DNA from: CAIYRG01 sp964446945
GTDB taxonomy: Bacteria; Pseudomonadota; Alphaproteobacteria; Micropepsales; Micropepsaceae
Assembly (NCBI GenBank): GCA_964446945.1
Contig: CAYUQO010000006.1
Location: forward strand, 130,989-194,988
Reading direction: 5' to 3'
DNA length: 64,000 nt
Below the pieces are notes generated by a model, which saw only the letters and a list, made by a program, of their open reading frames with translations, was not told the origin of the DNA and ran no database searches. This document shows, piece by piece, positions 24,980-33,618 of this stretch (the first letter of the stretch is position 1; each line of letters starts with the position of its first letter). The position numbers and the translations under genes were made by a program.

Positions 24980-26131
24980 TTACGTCAAAATTCCGCACTG
25001 CCACTCGGCCGCCACCGCGGAATCGCTTTCACCAGCAGCATGCAGCGCGGCAAGCCGCGCAAATTCTTGCGCCGACAATAGCCGCGACATCGCCCACACG
25101 GCCATTGCCCGCACCAGTGGCGATGCATCGGTGAGCAGGCGCCCGGCCACTGGCGCAAGCTGCGGCTCGCCGGAATTACCAATCGCGATCAGCACATTGC
25201 GAACAAAACGGTCGCGGCCGATCCGCTTCACTGGCGAACCACGGAAAAATTGACGAAAATCCGGATCATCCAGTTGCGCCAGCTCGCGCAAGAGCGGCAA
25301 GGTGAGCTCGATCCGCGGATGGAACGCCGTTTCGCGCGCCGCCACCGCAAATTTGTTCCAGGGACACACGGCAAGACAGTCGTCGCAGCCATAAATGCGA
25401 TTGCCGATGGCTTCGCGAAACTCGCGCGGAATATGTCCCTTGTGCTCGATCGTGAGATAGGAAATGCAGCGCCGCGCATCGATCTCATAGGGCGCGGTAA
25501 ACGCGTGGGTCGGACAAATCTCGAGACAGCGCGAGCAACTGCCACAGGAATCAGTTGCCGCCTGATCAGGCGGCAGTTCCAGCGTGGTGAAAACCGAGCC
25601 GAGGAACAGCCACGAGCCGAATTCACGCGAGACAAGATTCGTGTGCTTGCCTTGCCAGCCAAGCCCGGCAGCCTGCGCCAACGGTTTCTCCATGACCGGC
25701 GCCGTATCGACGAAAATTTTCACGTCCCCGCCAAAGCTCCGCACCAACCAGCCCGCGAATTCCTTCAACTGCCGTTTGAGCACATCGTGATAGTCGGCAT
25801 TCCGGGCGTAAACCGAAACCAGCCCGCGCTCGCGCCGGGTCAACAGCGCCAGCGGGTCTCCTTGCGGGCCATAATTGGCGCCCATCGCAATGACGGTTTT
25901 CGCCTCGGGCCACAGGACTTTGGGATCGGCACGCCGTTCCGGCGTCCGTTGCATCCATTCCATTTCCCCGTGCCGTCCCTCTGCCAAATACGCGGACAGG
26001 GCGGCGCCGGCATCCGGTGGCGATTCCGCCCGGGCAAATCCCACCACGTCGAAACCGGACTCAAGCGCGCGCGACCGGATTGCCTCTTTTAGGGTGGCGT
26101 CGCGCCCTGGCTCAGAAGTCGAGTTCGGCAT
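24980..26131 (-). CDS. queG: Epoxyqueuosine reductase QueG
   Basis: 383 residues from ATG at 26131. The cobalamin/iron-sulfur architecture is complete: the catalytic Asp142 in VDTAP, GWQGKHTNL, two [4Fe-4S] sites CGSCSRCLEICP (Cys196, 199, 202, 206) and CDDCLAVCP (Cys249, 252, 256) with Cys222, then HEAT-like repeats to the end. QueG reduces epoxyqueuosine to queuosine in tRNA wobble position 34. The start overlaps the end of the GST gene by 20 nt, so the two are cotranscribed; an in-frame ATG further up at 26170 is less likely. Confidence 0.93.
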   Translation of the reverse strand: MPNSTSEPGRDATLKEAIRSRALESGFDVVGFARAESPPDAGAALSAYLAEGRHGEMEWMQRTPERRADPKVLWPEAKTVIAMGANYGPQGDPLALLTRRERGLVSVYARNADYHDVLKRQLKEFAGWLVRSFGGDVKIFVDTAPVMEKPLAQAAGLGWQGKHTNLVSREFGSWLFLGSVFTTLELPPDQAATDSCGSCSRCLEICPTHAFTAPYEIDARRCISYLTIEHKGHIPREFREAIGNRIYGCDDCLAVCPWNKFAVAARETAFHPRIELTLPLLRELAQLDDPDFRQFFRGSPVKRIGRDRFVRNVLIAIGNSGEPQLAPVAGRLLTDASPLVRAMAVWAMSRLLSAQEFARLAALHAAGESDSAVAAEWQCGILT

Positions 26132-26756
26132 AATGCGGCACCGGCGGCTGACCCGGCACACGGTCGGCAAGCAGGCTGCGGAAGGAGGGTCGCGATTTCA
26201 GCCGGTAATACCATTCGGTGAGCGGGGGAAATTCCGGCCAGGGAATTTCGCCGTAATAGTCCAGCGCCGAGAGATGCGCCCCAAACGCGAGATCGGCGAG
26301 CGACAATTGACGCCCGGCGAGGCAGCCGCGTGTTTCCGCCAGGGCGCCCAATTGCGGAAGCTCGGCCCGCAATGCCGTACGTCCGGCGCGGATGGTATCC
26401 ATATTCGGCGGGCGGCGATTTGTGCTTCCAGTCTGTGCCGGTGTTGCCTTCTCAAACACAATCCGGCGCGTCACGTCGTCGTGGAAAACCGTCATAGCCC
26501 AGTCGAGCAGACGCAGGGCCTCGGCACGTTCGTCGGCCTCTTCGGGCAACAATGACGGGTCCGGACAAGTGTTCTCCAGATGGTCCAGAATAGCCCAGAT
26601 TCCGGTCAGTCTGCGTCCATCCTGTTCCTCCCACACCGGCACATGGAGCTGTCCATCAGCCGCGGGTACCGCGGTCACGGCAATGCGCTTTTCGCCCGCC
26701 ATCAGCCGCACCAGGCGTGATGGTGGAGACAGCAGGAACTGGATCAGCCGGGCCAT
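26112..26756 (-). CDS. Glutathione S-transferase family protein
   Basis: 214 residues. The N-terminal thioredoxin-like part starts FLLSPPSRLVRLMAGEKRI, with Ser as the likely thiol-activating residue, and has the glutathione gamma-glutamyl contact around TGIWAILDHLE at about 51-61. The all-helical C-terminal half includes LSLADLAFGAHLSALDY, the N-capping/hydrophobic staple motif of GSTs. The usual neighbour of queG in alphaproteobacteria is a GST of this kind, so the pairing is conserved, though the functional link is unknown. Followed by queG with overlap. Confidence 0.88.
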   Translation of the reverse strand: MARLIQFLLSPPSRLVRLMAGEKRIAVTAVPAADGQLHVPVWEEQDGRRLTGIWAILDHLENTCPDPSLLPEEADERAEALRLLDWAMTVFHDDVTRRIVFEKATPAQTGSTNRRPPNMDTIRAGRTALRAELPQLGALAETRGCLAGRQLSLADLAFGAHLSALDYYGEIPWPEFPPLTEWYYRLKSRPSFRSLLADRVPGQPPVPHYAELDF

Positions 26757-26798
26757 GATTTCACTTCGTGCATCGCTGAGCGGGGCAAATCAACCGGT

Positions 26799-27530
26799 TC
26801 AGGCGGATTTGTCATAGATGCAGCCGTCCAGATGATCACGGCGGACAATCGCCATCCGCTCAGCGACGACCTGCGACTGGCGCGCAACATAGGGGCCAGG
26901 TTTTCCCGCCCGGTATCGGCGGGGATTGGGCAATACAGTCGCCAAACGCGCGGCTTCCACTACCGAGAGCGCCGAAGCGGGTTTGCCGAATTCCGCCCGC
27001 GCTGCAGCTTCCGCACCGAAGCGCTGCGGACCCCATTCCGCGACATTCAGATATGCTTCAATAATCCGCCGTTTTGGCCACATCGCTTCCAGCAGAACCG
27101 TGAAACCCGCCTCGATTCCTTTTCGCGTCCAGGTCCGGTCGGGCAACAGGAACAGGTTTTTCGCCGTCTGTTGGCTGATGGTACTTCCACCGCGCAACCG
27201 GTCTCCGGCGGCATCTTCCTCCATCGCGCGGTCGATTGCGTCCCAGTCAAACCCGTGATGGGAGCAGAACTTGCTGTCCTCGGATGCGATTACCGCCCGC
27301 ACCAGATTGGGAGAAATCGCGGTGAGCGGAACCCAGCGCTTCGTCACCGCTCCATCAGTGAAGAAGCGTTCGACCATCAGTGGTGTGAATGGTGGCGGCA
27401 CTACGCGGAAAAGCAGGACCAGAGCGATGGGTAAGACAATGGTCAGGCCGAAAACAATCACAAGAAGCCGGCGCAACCAGCGCGAAATGCCGGTTTTGGC
27501 AGAGCGGCGAAGGGCTTGGGCGTATGCCAT
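26799..27530 (-). CDS. mtgA: Monofunctional peptidoglycan glycosyltransferase MtgA
   Basis: 243 residues with one membrane anchor at about 21-44. The GT51 motifs are intact: EDSKFCSHHGFDWDAI with catalytic Glu84, GGSTISQQTAKNLFL at about 118-132 and RKGIEAGFTVLLE with RIIEAYLNVAEWG. It polymerises lipid II into glycan strands on the periplasmic side. The neighbouring uppP recycles the lipid carrier released by such reactions; the two are divergent, with 119 bp between the starts. Confidence 0.93.
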   Translation of the reverse strand: MAYAQALRRSAKTGISRWLRRLLVIVFGLTIVLPIALVLLFRVVPPPFTPLMVERFFTDGAVTKRWVPLTAISPNLVRAVIASEDSKFCSHHGFDWDAIDRAMEEDAAGDRLRGGSTISQQTAKNLFLLPDRTWTRKGIEAGFTVLLEAMWPKRRIIEAYLNVAEWGPQRFGAEAAARAEFGKPASALSVVEAARLATVLPNPRRYRAGKPGPYVARQSQVVAERMAIVRRDHLDGCIYDKSA

Positions 27531-27649
27531 TATGGACCCGCGATTCGGCTGCAGTTTAAGCGTCGAATAATGGATTTGCCACCGACCGGCGGCTTTGGAC
27601 GTTTTCGTGAACCGGCGTCCATCGTGACGAGATTTTACGGGGTCTATTC

Positions 27650-28456
27650 ATGAGTGATTATTTGATCGCGGTCCTGCTCGGAATTGTCGAAGGCTTGACC
27701 GAGTTTCTTCCGGTCTCCTCGACAGGACATTTGCTGGCGGTGGAGAATTTGCTCGGCCTCAATGACACCGATTGGCAGGCGTTCACGGTCGTCATTCAGT
27801 TGGGCGCGATCCTGGCCGTCGTGGCCGTGTTCTGGCGGAAGTTCTGGGAGGTTCTGATTGGCCTGCCGAACGACCCAAAAGCGCGGCAATTCGCGATCAA
27901 TGTGATTGTCGCGTTCATCCCGGCCGCAATTCTCGGCGCGCTGTTCATCAAATATATCAATGCTTATCTGCTCAATCCGGTTCGCGCGATTCCGGTGATC
28001 GGCGCATCATGGCTGATCGGCGGCATCGTGATCCTGATCTTCGAGCGCATTGCGCCCCGCCCCCGCTGGGAAGGCACGGACAACCTGCCCCTGTCCAAAG
28101 CATTTCAAATCGGACTTTGCCAATGTGCGGCATTGATTCCGGGAACATCGCGCTCTGGCGCCACCATACTTGGCGGCGAGTTGCTGGGAGTCGAGCGCAC
28201 GACGGCAGCGTTGTTCACCTTTTACCTCGCAGTGCCCACGATGCTCGGCGCGACAGTGTTCGAGCTGTACCAGAAGCGGCATGAACTGACGTCCAGCCAT
28301 CTGACGCTTATCGCCATTGGATTTGTGGTGTCGTTCATCGTCGCCTACCCTGTGGTGACGACTTTTATCCGCTTCATTTCCCGATACGGGCTGAAGCCGT
28401 TCGGCTGGTATCGCGTGGTGGTGGGAATTATCGCGCTCGCGATGACAGTGTTCTAA
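27650..28456 (+). CDS. uppP: Undecaprenyl-diphosphate phosphatase UppP/BacA
   Basis: 268 residues, all membrane helices. Both catalytic signatures of the BacA family are present: EGLTEFLPVSSTGH at 14-27 and PGTSRSGATI at about 164-173. The enzyme dephosphorylates undecaprenyl diphosphate to recycle the carrier for peptidoglycan and LPS sugars, and raises bacitracin tolerance. Divergent from mtgA and convergent, with a 4-nt overlap, with the NDUFA9-like gene. Confidence 0.95.
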   Translation: MSDYLIAVLLGIVEGLTEFLPVSSTGHLLAVENLLGLNDTDWQAFTVVIQLGAILAVVAVFWRKFWEVLIGLPNDPKARQFAINVIVAFIPAAILGALFIKYINAYLLNPVRAIPVIGASWLIGGIVILIFERIAPRPRWEGTDNLPLSKAFQIGLCQCAALIPGTSRSGATILGGELLGVERTTAALFTFYLAVPTMLGATVFELYQKRHELTSSHLTLIAIGFVVSFIVAYPVVTTFIRFISRYGLKPFGWYRVVVGIIALAMTVF

Positions 28457-29412
28457 GACGACGCTGCTTCGAACTCGCCGGTTTTGCGGAAACGCCAGAG
28501 ATAGGCGGGAACTATCGCCTCGACCGTGGTGGGCGTCACGCCGAGTTCGGCCAGACCGGGCGCGCCCTCAGAGACGACGTTGTCGGATTGCAGCAGCCGG
28601 ACCTGATCCACAGTCAGCGGCGGTTTGGGAAGCAGCCCGAGAAATGCTGCCTGGAATTTGGCCAGACCGAAAGGCACATTCATCAGCACCCGGCGTCTGC
28701 GGGTCTCGCGCAGGACGAAATGCATGACGTCCTTGAGTGTCATCACGTCGGGTCCGCCCAGTTCGAAGGTCTCAGACTCGGTGCTCGAATTTGCCAGCGC
28801 GGCGACGGTCGCCTGCGCAACGTCTCCGGCATAGACCGGCTGAAAACGCGTATGACCGCCACCGATCAGCGGCAAAAGCGGTGAAAGCCGGGCGAGAGCA
28901 GCGAAGCGGTTGAAGAAGTCATCCTCCGGCCCGAATACCACCGACGGCCGCATTATCGTGGCTGCCGGGAAGGCAGCCCGCACCCGCTTTTCGCCTTCGG
29001 CTTTGCTGCGGGCATACTGGGAATCCGACTCGGCGCTCGCGCCGAGTGCGGAAAAATGAATAAGCCGCCCGACGCCGTGATCCGCCGCCGCGCGCGCAAC
29101 CGCCGCCGCACCCTCGCTATGGACCGCCTGGAACCGCTGGGATCCACGCTGGAACAGTATACCGACCAGATTGATGACAGCCGTTGCTTCGCGCATCATC
29201 TCGGCAACGTCGTCGGCCTTCAACAGATTGGCTTTGACGATCTGGATTTGCCCGACGCGCCCCATGGGCCGCAGGAAATGCGCCGTATTCGGGTGCCGCA
29301 CGCCGACACGGACCCGCCAGCCGTCTCGCGCCAGCGCCCGCACGATGTGGCGCCCGAGAAAGCCGGAACCGCCGAATACGGCGACCAGCTTCGCGGAAGG
29401 AATGGCAGTCAT
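28453..29412 (-). CDS. Complex I NDUFA9-subunit family protein (NAD(P)-binding epimerase fold)
   Basis: 319 residues. The Rossmann nucleotide motif GGSGFLGRH is at 14-22, followed by VGVRHPNTAHFL; the SDR-like Tyr/Lys region is reduced to YARSKAEGE. This is the alphaproteobacterial homologue of the mitochondrial complex I accessory subunit NDUFA9/39 kDa, a family also annotated as NAD-dependent epimerase/dehydratase. A structural or redox-sensing role with NADPH is known for NDUFA9; for the bacterial proteins function is not settled. It reads toward uppP. Confidence 0.85.
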   Translation of the reverse strand: MTAIPSAKLVAVFGGSGFLGRHIVRALARDGWRVRVGVRHPNTAHFLRPMGRVGQIQIVKANLLKADDVAEMMREATAVINLVGILFQRGSQRFQAVHSEGAAAVARAAADHGVGRLIHFSALGASAESDSQYARSKAEGEKRVRAAFPAATIMRPSVVFGPEDDFFNRFAALARLSPLLPLIGGGHTRFQPVYAGDVAQATVAALANSSTESETFELGGPDVMTLKDVMHFVLRETRRRRVLMNVPFGLAKFQAAFLGLLPKPPLTVDQVRLLQSDNVVSEGAPGLAELGVTPTTVEAIVPAYLWRFRKTGEFEAASS

Positions 29413-29532
29413 TTGCGAACCCCTGAATCGGTGCGCTTCCCTAAACGAATCCGGCGCGCAGGCAAAGACGTTTGGCTGCCGCTCGTTGACACGTCGGAGC
29501 GGGCTTCCTAAACATCCCGCCCTTGCTTGCGT

Positions 29533-29617
29533 GCCCAGATGGCGGAATTGGTAGACGCGCTAGTTTCAGGTACTAGTACTGCAAGGTGTGGAGGTTCGAG
29601 TCCTCTTCTGGGCACCA
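29533..29617 (+). tRNA. tRNA-Leu (anticodon CAG)
   Basis: The 85-nt gene has the acceptor stem GCCCAGA/TCTGGGC, CCA encoded at 29615-29617, a T-loop GTTCGAGTC, a long class II variable arm, and the anticodon stem CTAGT/ACTAG around loop TTCAGGT, giving anticodon CAG. It reads leucine codon CUG. Confidence 0.97.
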
Positions 29618-29691
29618 TATTCCGACGCGGCGGTCGGCCTCGCAGATGAGTTGGTTGACAGATTGCAAAAGAGGCGGTGTTTGTCTGCCCA

Positions 29692-30303
29692 ATGAAAATC
29701 AGACTCCACAAAGGTGATTTGCCGCACGGGCTGGATTTGGGTTCGGCCGTGGCGGTGGACACCGAGACGCTCGGGCTGGTCCCGACCCGCGACCGGCTCT
29801 GCCTGGTCCAACTCTCATCCGGCGATGGCAGCGCACATCTGGTGCAATTCCGTCGCGGCGAATACGACGCGCCCAATCTGAAGCGCGTCCTCGGCGACCC
29901 TTCTATCCTGAAGCTTTATCATTTTGCCCGATTCGATCTGACTATCATACGGCGCTATCTCGGCGTCATGGCGGCGCCAGTCTACTGCACCCGGACAGCA
30001 TCGAAACTCGCACGCACCTACACAGACAAACATGGCCTCAAGGATCTGGTCAAAGAGCTGCTCGACGTTGAACTGTCCAAGCAACAGCAAAGCTCGGACT
30101 GGGGCGCGGAGAATCTGACCGAACAGCAGCAGGCCTATGCCGCAAATGACGTTGCCTTTCTGCACCGGCTGAAGACAGCTCTCGACCAGATGCTGTTGCG
30201 GGAGGGCCGGATGGAATTGGCGCAAGCCTGCTTCGACTTTCTGCCCGCCCGTGCCGATCTCGACCTCGCCGGCTGGGCCGACGGCGACATATTCGCTCAT
30301 TAA
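29692..30303 (+). CDS. rnd: Ribonuclease D family 3'-5' exonuclease
   Basis: 203 residues from ATG at 29692; an earlier ATG at 29677 would add five residues. The DEDDy exonuclease residues are present: Asp23 and Glu25 in VDTETLGL, Asp82 in HFARFDL, and Tyr149/Asp153 in YAANDVAFL. There is no HRDC domain; E. coli RNase D is about 375 residues, so this is the short form common in alphaproteobacteria. It trims tRNA 3' ends or other small RNAs, fitting its place 74 nt behind tRNA-Leu. It precedes the kdsD-lpt-rpoN operon. Confidence 0.9.
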   Translation: MKIRLHKGDLPHGLDLGSAVAVDTETLGLVPTRDRLCLVQLSSGDGSAHLVQFRRGEYDAPNLKRVLGDPSILKLYHFARFDLTIIRRYLGVMAAPVYCTRTASKLARTYTDKHGLKDLVKELLDVELSKQQQSSDWGAENLTEQQQAYAANDVAFLHRLKTALDQMLLREGRMELAQACFDFLPARADLDLAGWADGDIFAH

Positions 30304-30409
30304 CCATTCTGGTGTACACAAGTTGCGGGCTTCCGGCCGGGTGATTGGGACCCGGTCTTGATCCACTGAGGCGCGCTCCGCATAATCGCGCCGCGCTGAG
30401 TCGGGCGAG

Positions 30410-30426
30410 TTGGCACGATTTTCGCT
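30410..30426 (+). promoter_or_regulatory. Candidate sigma-54 promoter upstream of kdsD-lptCAB-rpoN
   Basis: The 17-mer TTGGCACGATTTTCGCT fits the sigma-54 consensus YTGGCACG-N4-TTGCW with a single mismatch, with exactly 10 nt between the invariant GG (-24) and GC (-12). Transcription would start near 30437, 59 nt before kdsD, and would include rpoN, the gene for sigma-54 itself. No enhancer-binding regulator is nearby. Confidence 0.6.
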
Positions 30427-30495
30427 AGAAGCACGATTGTGTACTGCTTAAAACGACTTAGGCCGGACTGCTGAGGCCGCAAGGGTCATCGAACT

Positions 30496-31503
30496 ATGCC
30501 GCTTCGCAATACCGCAATCGCTTCGGCCCCGATCTACGATGCCGACCTAGCGGCCGCGCGGCGAGTCCTGCGTCTGGCCGGCGACGCGCTGAACGCGCTG
30601 GCGGAGAGCCTTGATGTGTCCTTCAGCCTTGCGTTGGATATACTCGCCCGGGTCGACGGCCGGGTGGTCGTCAGTGGAATGGGCAAAAGCGGGCATATCG
30701 GGCGGAAAATCGCCGCCACCCTGAGCTCAACCGGCACGCCGGCCCAATTCGTCCATCCCGCGGAAGCCAGTCACGGTGACCTCGGCGCACTTACCCGGGC
30801 CGACGCGCTGCTGATGTTGTCCAACTCGGGCGAGACAGCCGAATTGTCGGACCTCATCACCTATTCCCGCCGCCACGCCATTCCGCTTATCGGAATCGCC
30901 AGCAACCCGCAGTCGGCCCTGATGGTTGCGGCCGACGCGCCGCTGTTGCTGCCGAAAGTGCAGGAAGCCTGTCCCGTCGGCCTTGCTCCCACCACCTCGA
31001 CCACCGTGATGCTGGCGCTGGGTGACGCACTCGCCGCCGCATTGATGGAAAGGAAGGGTTTTTCGGCCGATCAATATCGCGACCTGCACCCTGGCGGCGC
31101 GCTCGGCAAGGCGCTGATCCGCGTTTCCGACATCATGCACACGGGCAGCTCCATACCTCTGGTGCACCCCGACAGCGCCATGCGCGATGTCCTGATCACC
31201 ATGACTGCCGGCGGATTTGGCGTCGCCGGCGTGGCGGATGAAGCAGGTACGCTCGCGGGTATCATTACCGATGGCGACCTGCGCCGGCACATGAATCCCG
31301 AACTTCTGGAACTCAAGGCCCGCGATATCATGACCGTCAGTCCAAAGACGGTCGCACCCGCTGTGTTGGCGGCGGAAGCGCTGGCTTACATGAATTCTGC
31401 GCCCAAAGTGACTTGCCTGTTTGTCGTCAGGAATGATGACACATCCCGCCGCCCGATCGGTGTGCTTCATGTCCATGACTGCCTGCGGGCCGGATTGCGC
31501 TGA
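30496..31503 (+). CDS. kdsD: Arabinose-5-phosphate isomerase KdsD (KpsF/GutQ family)
   Basis: 335 residues: an SIS domain (about 40-175, with GMGKSGHIGRKIAAT and STGTPAQFVHPAEASHGDLG) and two CBS domains (about 210-330, starting at VSDIMHTG and ARDIMTVSPK). It makes D-arabinose 5-phosphate, the precursor of Kdo for the LPS core. First gene of the LPS-transport operon; its TGA shares one base with the lptC ATG (TGATG), so translation is coupled. kdsC, which lies next in E. coli, is missing here. Confidence 0.94.
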   Translation: MPLRNTAIASAPIYDADLAAARRVLRLAGDALNALAESLDVSFSLALDILARVDGRVVVSGMGKSGHIGRKIAATLSSTGTPAQFVHPAEASHGDLGALTRADALLMLSNSGETAELSDLITYSRRHAIPLIGIASNPQSALMVAADAPLLLPKVQEACPVGLAPTTSTTVMLALGDALAAALMERKGFSADQYRDLHPGGALGKALIRVSDIMHTGSSIPLVHPDSAMRDVLITMTAGGFGVAGVADEAGTLAGIITDGDLRRHMNPELLELKARDIMTVSPKTVAPAVLAAEALAYMNSAPKVTCLFVVRNDDTSRRPIGVLHVHDCLRAGLR

Positions 31504-32210
31504 TGCAGGGCGAGATCAAAAAAGCCCAGGAATTCGCGACCGCGCAGCTCACCTATCGCGCCCGGCAGTTCCGCTATGTCGCCCGCGCAACCCTCCACGG
31601 GGCGCGGCGCTATAGTATCTTCGTGCGAGTCATGAAGGGCGCCCTGCCGCTTTCCGCCCTCGGGCTTGCGATTCTCGTGCTCGTCTATGTGCTTCAGCCT
31701 CCACCCGCCAGGTTGCAGATGGCTTTTCAACGGCTGAGCAATCTCGCCGGCGATATGACCATGGATAATCCGAGATTGTCGGGCACGGATAATGACGGCC
31801 AGCCTTTTGTCATTTCCGCCCGCCGGGCCGTTCCCGACGGCAGTGGCGTCAACCACATCCGGATGCAGGATATCGTCGCCGATTTCAGCATGAAGGATGG
31901 GACCGGCCTCCATTTGACCGCAGCTTCGGGACTGATCGACACCGACACGCGCGTGCTGCAGATGTCCGGCGGAATCCACGTGACGTCGCAGAGCGGCTAT
32001 GACATCAAGGCCCCGTCGGCGATTGCCGATCTGCGTTCCGGCACCGTGCATGGCGAAAGCGGCATCGCGGCTGACGGAAGCTTCGGCCGCATCACCGCGC
32101 AGCGTTTTGCCATGAACCGCCAATCGAGACAGCTCCACTTCTGGGGCAACATCCACATGCTGGTGAATCCGGAAACGGCGCAGCAGGCACAGCGGGGACA
32201 GACCCGATGA
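31503..32210 (+). CDS. lptC: LPS export system component LptC
   Basis: 235 residues. One membrane helix at about 45-62 (LPLSALGLAILVLVYVLQP) is followed by a periplasmic beta-jellyroll (DNPRLSGTDNDGQPFVISAR through LIDTDTRVLQMSGGIHVTSQ), the LptC fold. It passes LPS from the LptBFG complex to LptA. The cytoplasmic N-terminal extension of about 40 residues is longer than in E. coli. Overlaps lptA by 4 nt. Confidence 0.9.
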   Translation: MQGEIKKAQEFATAQLTYRARQFRYVARATLHGARRYSIFVRVMKGALPLSALGLAILVLVYVLQPPPARLQMAFQRLSNLAGDMTMDNPRLSGTDNDGQPFVISARRAVPDGSGVNHIRMQDIVADFSMKDGTGLHLTAASGLIDTDTRVLQMSGGIHVTSQSGYDIKAPSAIADLRSGTVHGESGIAADGSFGRITAQRFAMNRQSRQLHFWGNIHMLVNPETAQQAQRGQTR

Positions 32211-32809
32211 TGATCAGGTGCGCCGCGCTGCTGCCGGGCTTCGCCGTTCTGCTGCTGGTTTCAGCCGGGCATGCGGCCGCGCCGGCCGCGGAAAACCCGC
32301 TTGGTCTCAACGCACACCAGCCAATAGCCGTCAATGCGGACAGTTTTTTAGCCGACCTTGCCGGTGATACCGGCACGTATACTGGCAATGTCATCGTGGT
32401 GCAGGGCAACGTCAAACTGCACGCCGACAAAGTCAAAGTGCAGGCGCCGGGAGGCAGGGCATCGCGCATGGAGGCGGAGGGACATGTCGTGGTCGATTCG
32501 CCATCCGGTCAGGCCGTGGGCGATACCGGTGTTTACGACGTTCCGCAGCAGATCTTGCGTCTGACGGGCCATGTCGTGCTGACCAGGGATCAGAACGTCA
32601 TGCGTGGAACGGCGCTCGAATATTCCATGACAACGGGGCTCGCCAGAATGACGGCCGGTGAAACGCCGGTGCAAGCCGCTGTGCCGGGAAACGCGTCGGC
32701 ACCGCCGGCCAAACCCGGACGTGTCCAGGGGCTCTTCTTCCCACAGGAAGCGTCACCACAATCGGGCAGCGCCGGCGCTCCGGCCGCTCCGAATACAGCC
32801 AAGCCATGA
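32207..32809 (+). CDS. lptA: Periplasmic LPS-bridge protein LptA
   Basis: 200 residues with a signal peptide (to about HAAAPAAEN). The OstA/LptA domain covers about 35-160: PIAVNADSFLADL, GTYTGNVIVVQGNVKLHADK, MEAEGHVVVDSPSGQAVGDT and ILRLTGHVVLTRDQN are its repeated strands. A low-complexity Pro/Ala-rich tail of about 40 residues follows. LptA polymerises into the bridge that carries LPS across the periplasm. It overlaps both neighbours by 4 nt. Confidence 0.92.
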   Translation: MMIRCAALLPGFAVLLLVSAGHAAAPAAENPLGLNAHQPIAVNADSFLADLAGDTGTYTGNVIVVQGNVKLHADKVKVQAPGGRASRMEAEGHVVVDSPSGQAVGDTGVYDVPQQILRLTGHVVLTRDQNVMRGTALEYSMTTGLARMTAGETPVQAAVPGNASAPPAKPGRVQGLFFPQEASPQSGSAGAPAAPNTAKP

Positions 32810-33603
32810 ATTCAAAAATGACCAGCCGGACAGAAGCCTCCACAACTCAGGACAAAATGCAGCCCCGCCTGATTCAGGGCTCCCAGGGCCTTGCCGCCGA
32901 ACGGATCGGCAAAAGCTTCAAAAAGCGTCCGGTGGTGCGAAATATCAGCCTGCATTTGCAGCGCGGCGAAGTGGTCGGACTGCTCGGCCCGAATGGGGCC
33001 GGCAAGACCACGATCTTCTACATCATCACCGGTTTGATCCGCGCCGATTACGGCACCATCACCCTCGATGGCCATGACATCACGCGATTTCCAATGTACC
33101 GGCGTGCGCGCCTCGGCATCGGTTATCTGCCGCAGGAATCCTCCATTTTCCGCGGCATGACGGCGGAAGAAAATATCCGCGCGGCGGCCGAACTGGTCGA
33201 GCCGGATTCCGCCCATTGCGCAACCCTGGTCGATAGCCTGCTGGCGGAATTCTCGATCTCACATGTTGCACACACGCCGGCCATCAGTCTGTCCGGCGGA
33301 GAACGGCGGCGCGTCGAGATCGCACGCGCGCTCGCAACCCATCCGTCGTACATCCTGCTCGACGAACCTTTCGCCGGCATCGATCCGATTGCAATCAACG
33401 ACATTCGCGCGCTCGTGCGCCACCTCAAGGACCGCGGAATCGGCGTTTTGATCACCGACCATAATGTGCGTGAGGCACTCGACATCATCGACCGCGCCTA
33501 CATCATCCATGACGGACAGGTGCTGATGGAAGGCACGCCATCCGACATTGTCGGCGACAAGGACGTCCGGCGAGTCTATCTCGGCGAGCGCTTTTCGCTG
33601 TAG
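32806..33603 (+). CDS. lptB: LPS export ATPase LptB
   Basis: 265 residues, about 20 more than E. coli LptB because of an N-terminal extension. The ABC motifs are at GPNGAGKTT (61-69), signature LSGGERRRVEIA (162-173), Walker B ILLDEP (183-188) and the switch His in LITDHNVRE. The motor drives LPS extraction by LptFG, which are encoded elsewhere. The ATG overlaps the lptA stop, and rpoN begins 15 nt after its stop. Confidence 0.96.
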   Translation: MNSKMTSRTEASTTQDKMQPRLIQGSQGLAAERIGKSFKKRPVVRNISLHLQRGEVVGLLGPNGAGKTTIFYIITGLIRADYGTITLDGHDITRFPMYRRARLGIGYLPQESSIFRGMTAEENIRAAAELVEPDSAHCATLVDSLLAEFSISHVAHTPAISLSGGERRRVEIARALATHPSYILLDEPFAGIDPIAINDIRALVRHLKDRGIGVLITDHNVREALDIIDRAYIIHDGQVLMEGTPSDIVGDKDVRRVYLGERFSL

Positions 33604-33618
33604 CCCGGATCACCTGCC

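Noticed and set aside
24540..25253. 237-residue plus-strand frame opposite the H1-like gene
   Set aside because: Its composition (FAA, RAA repeats) is only the complement of Lys/Ala codons; the minus-strand product is more sensible and has its own ribosome site.
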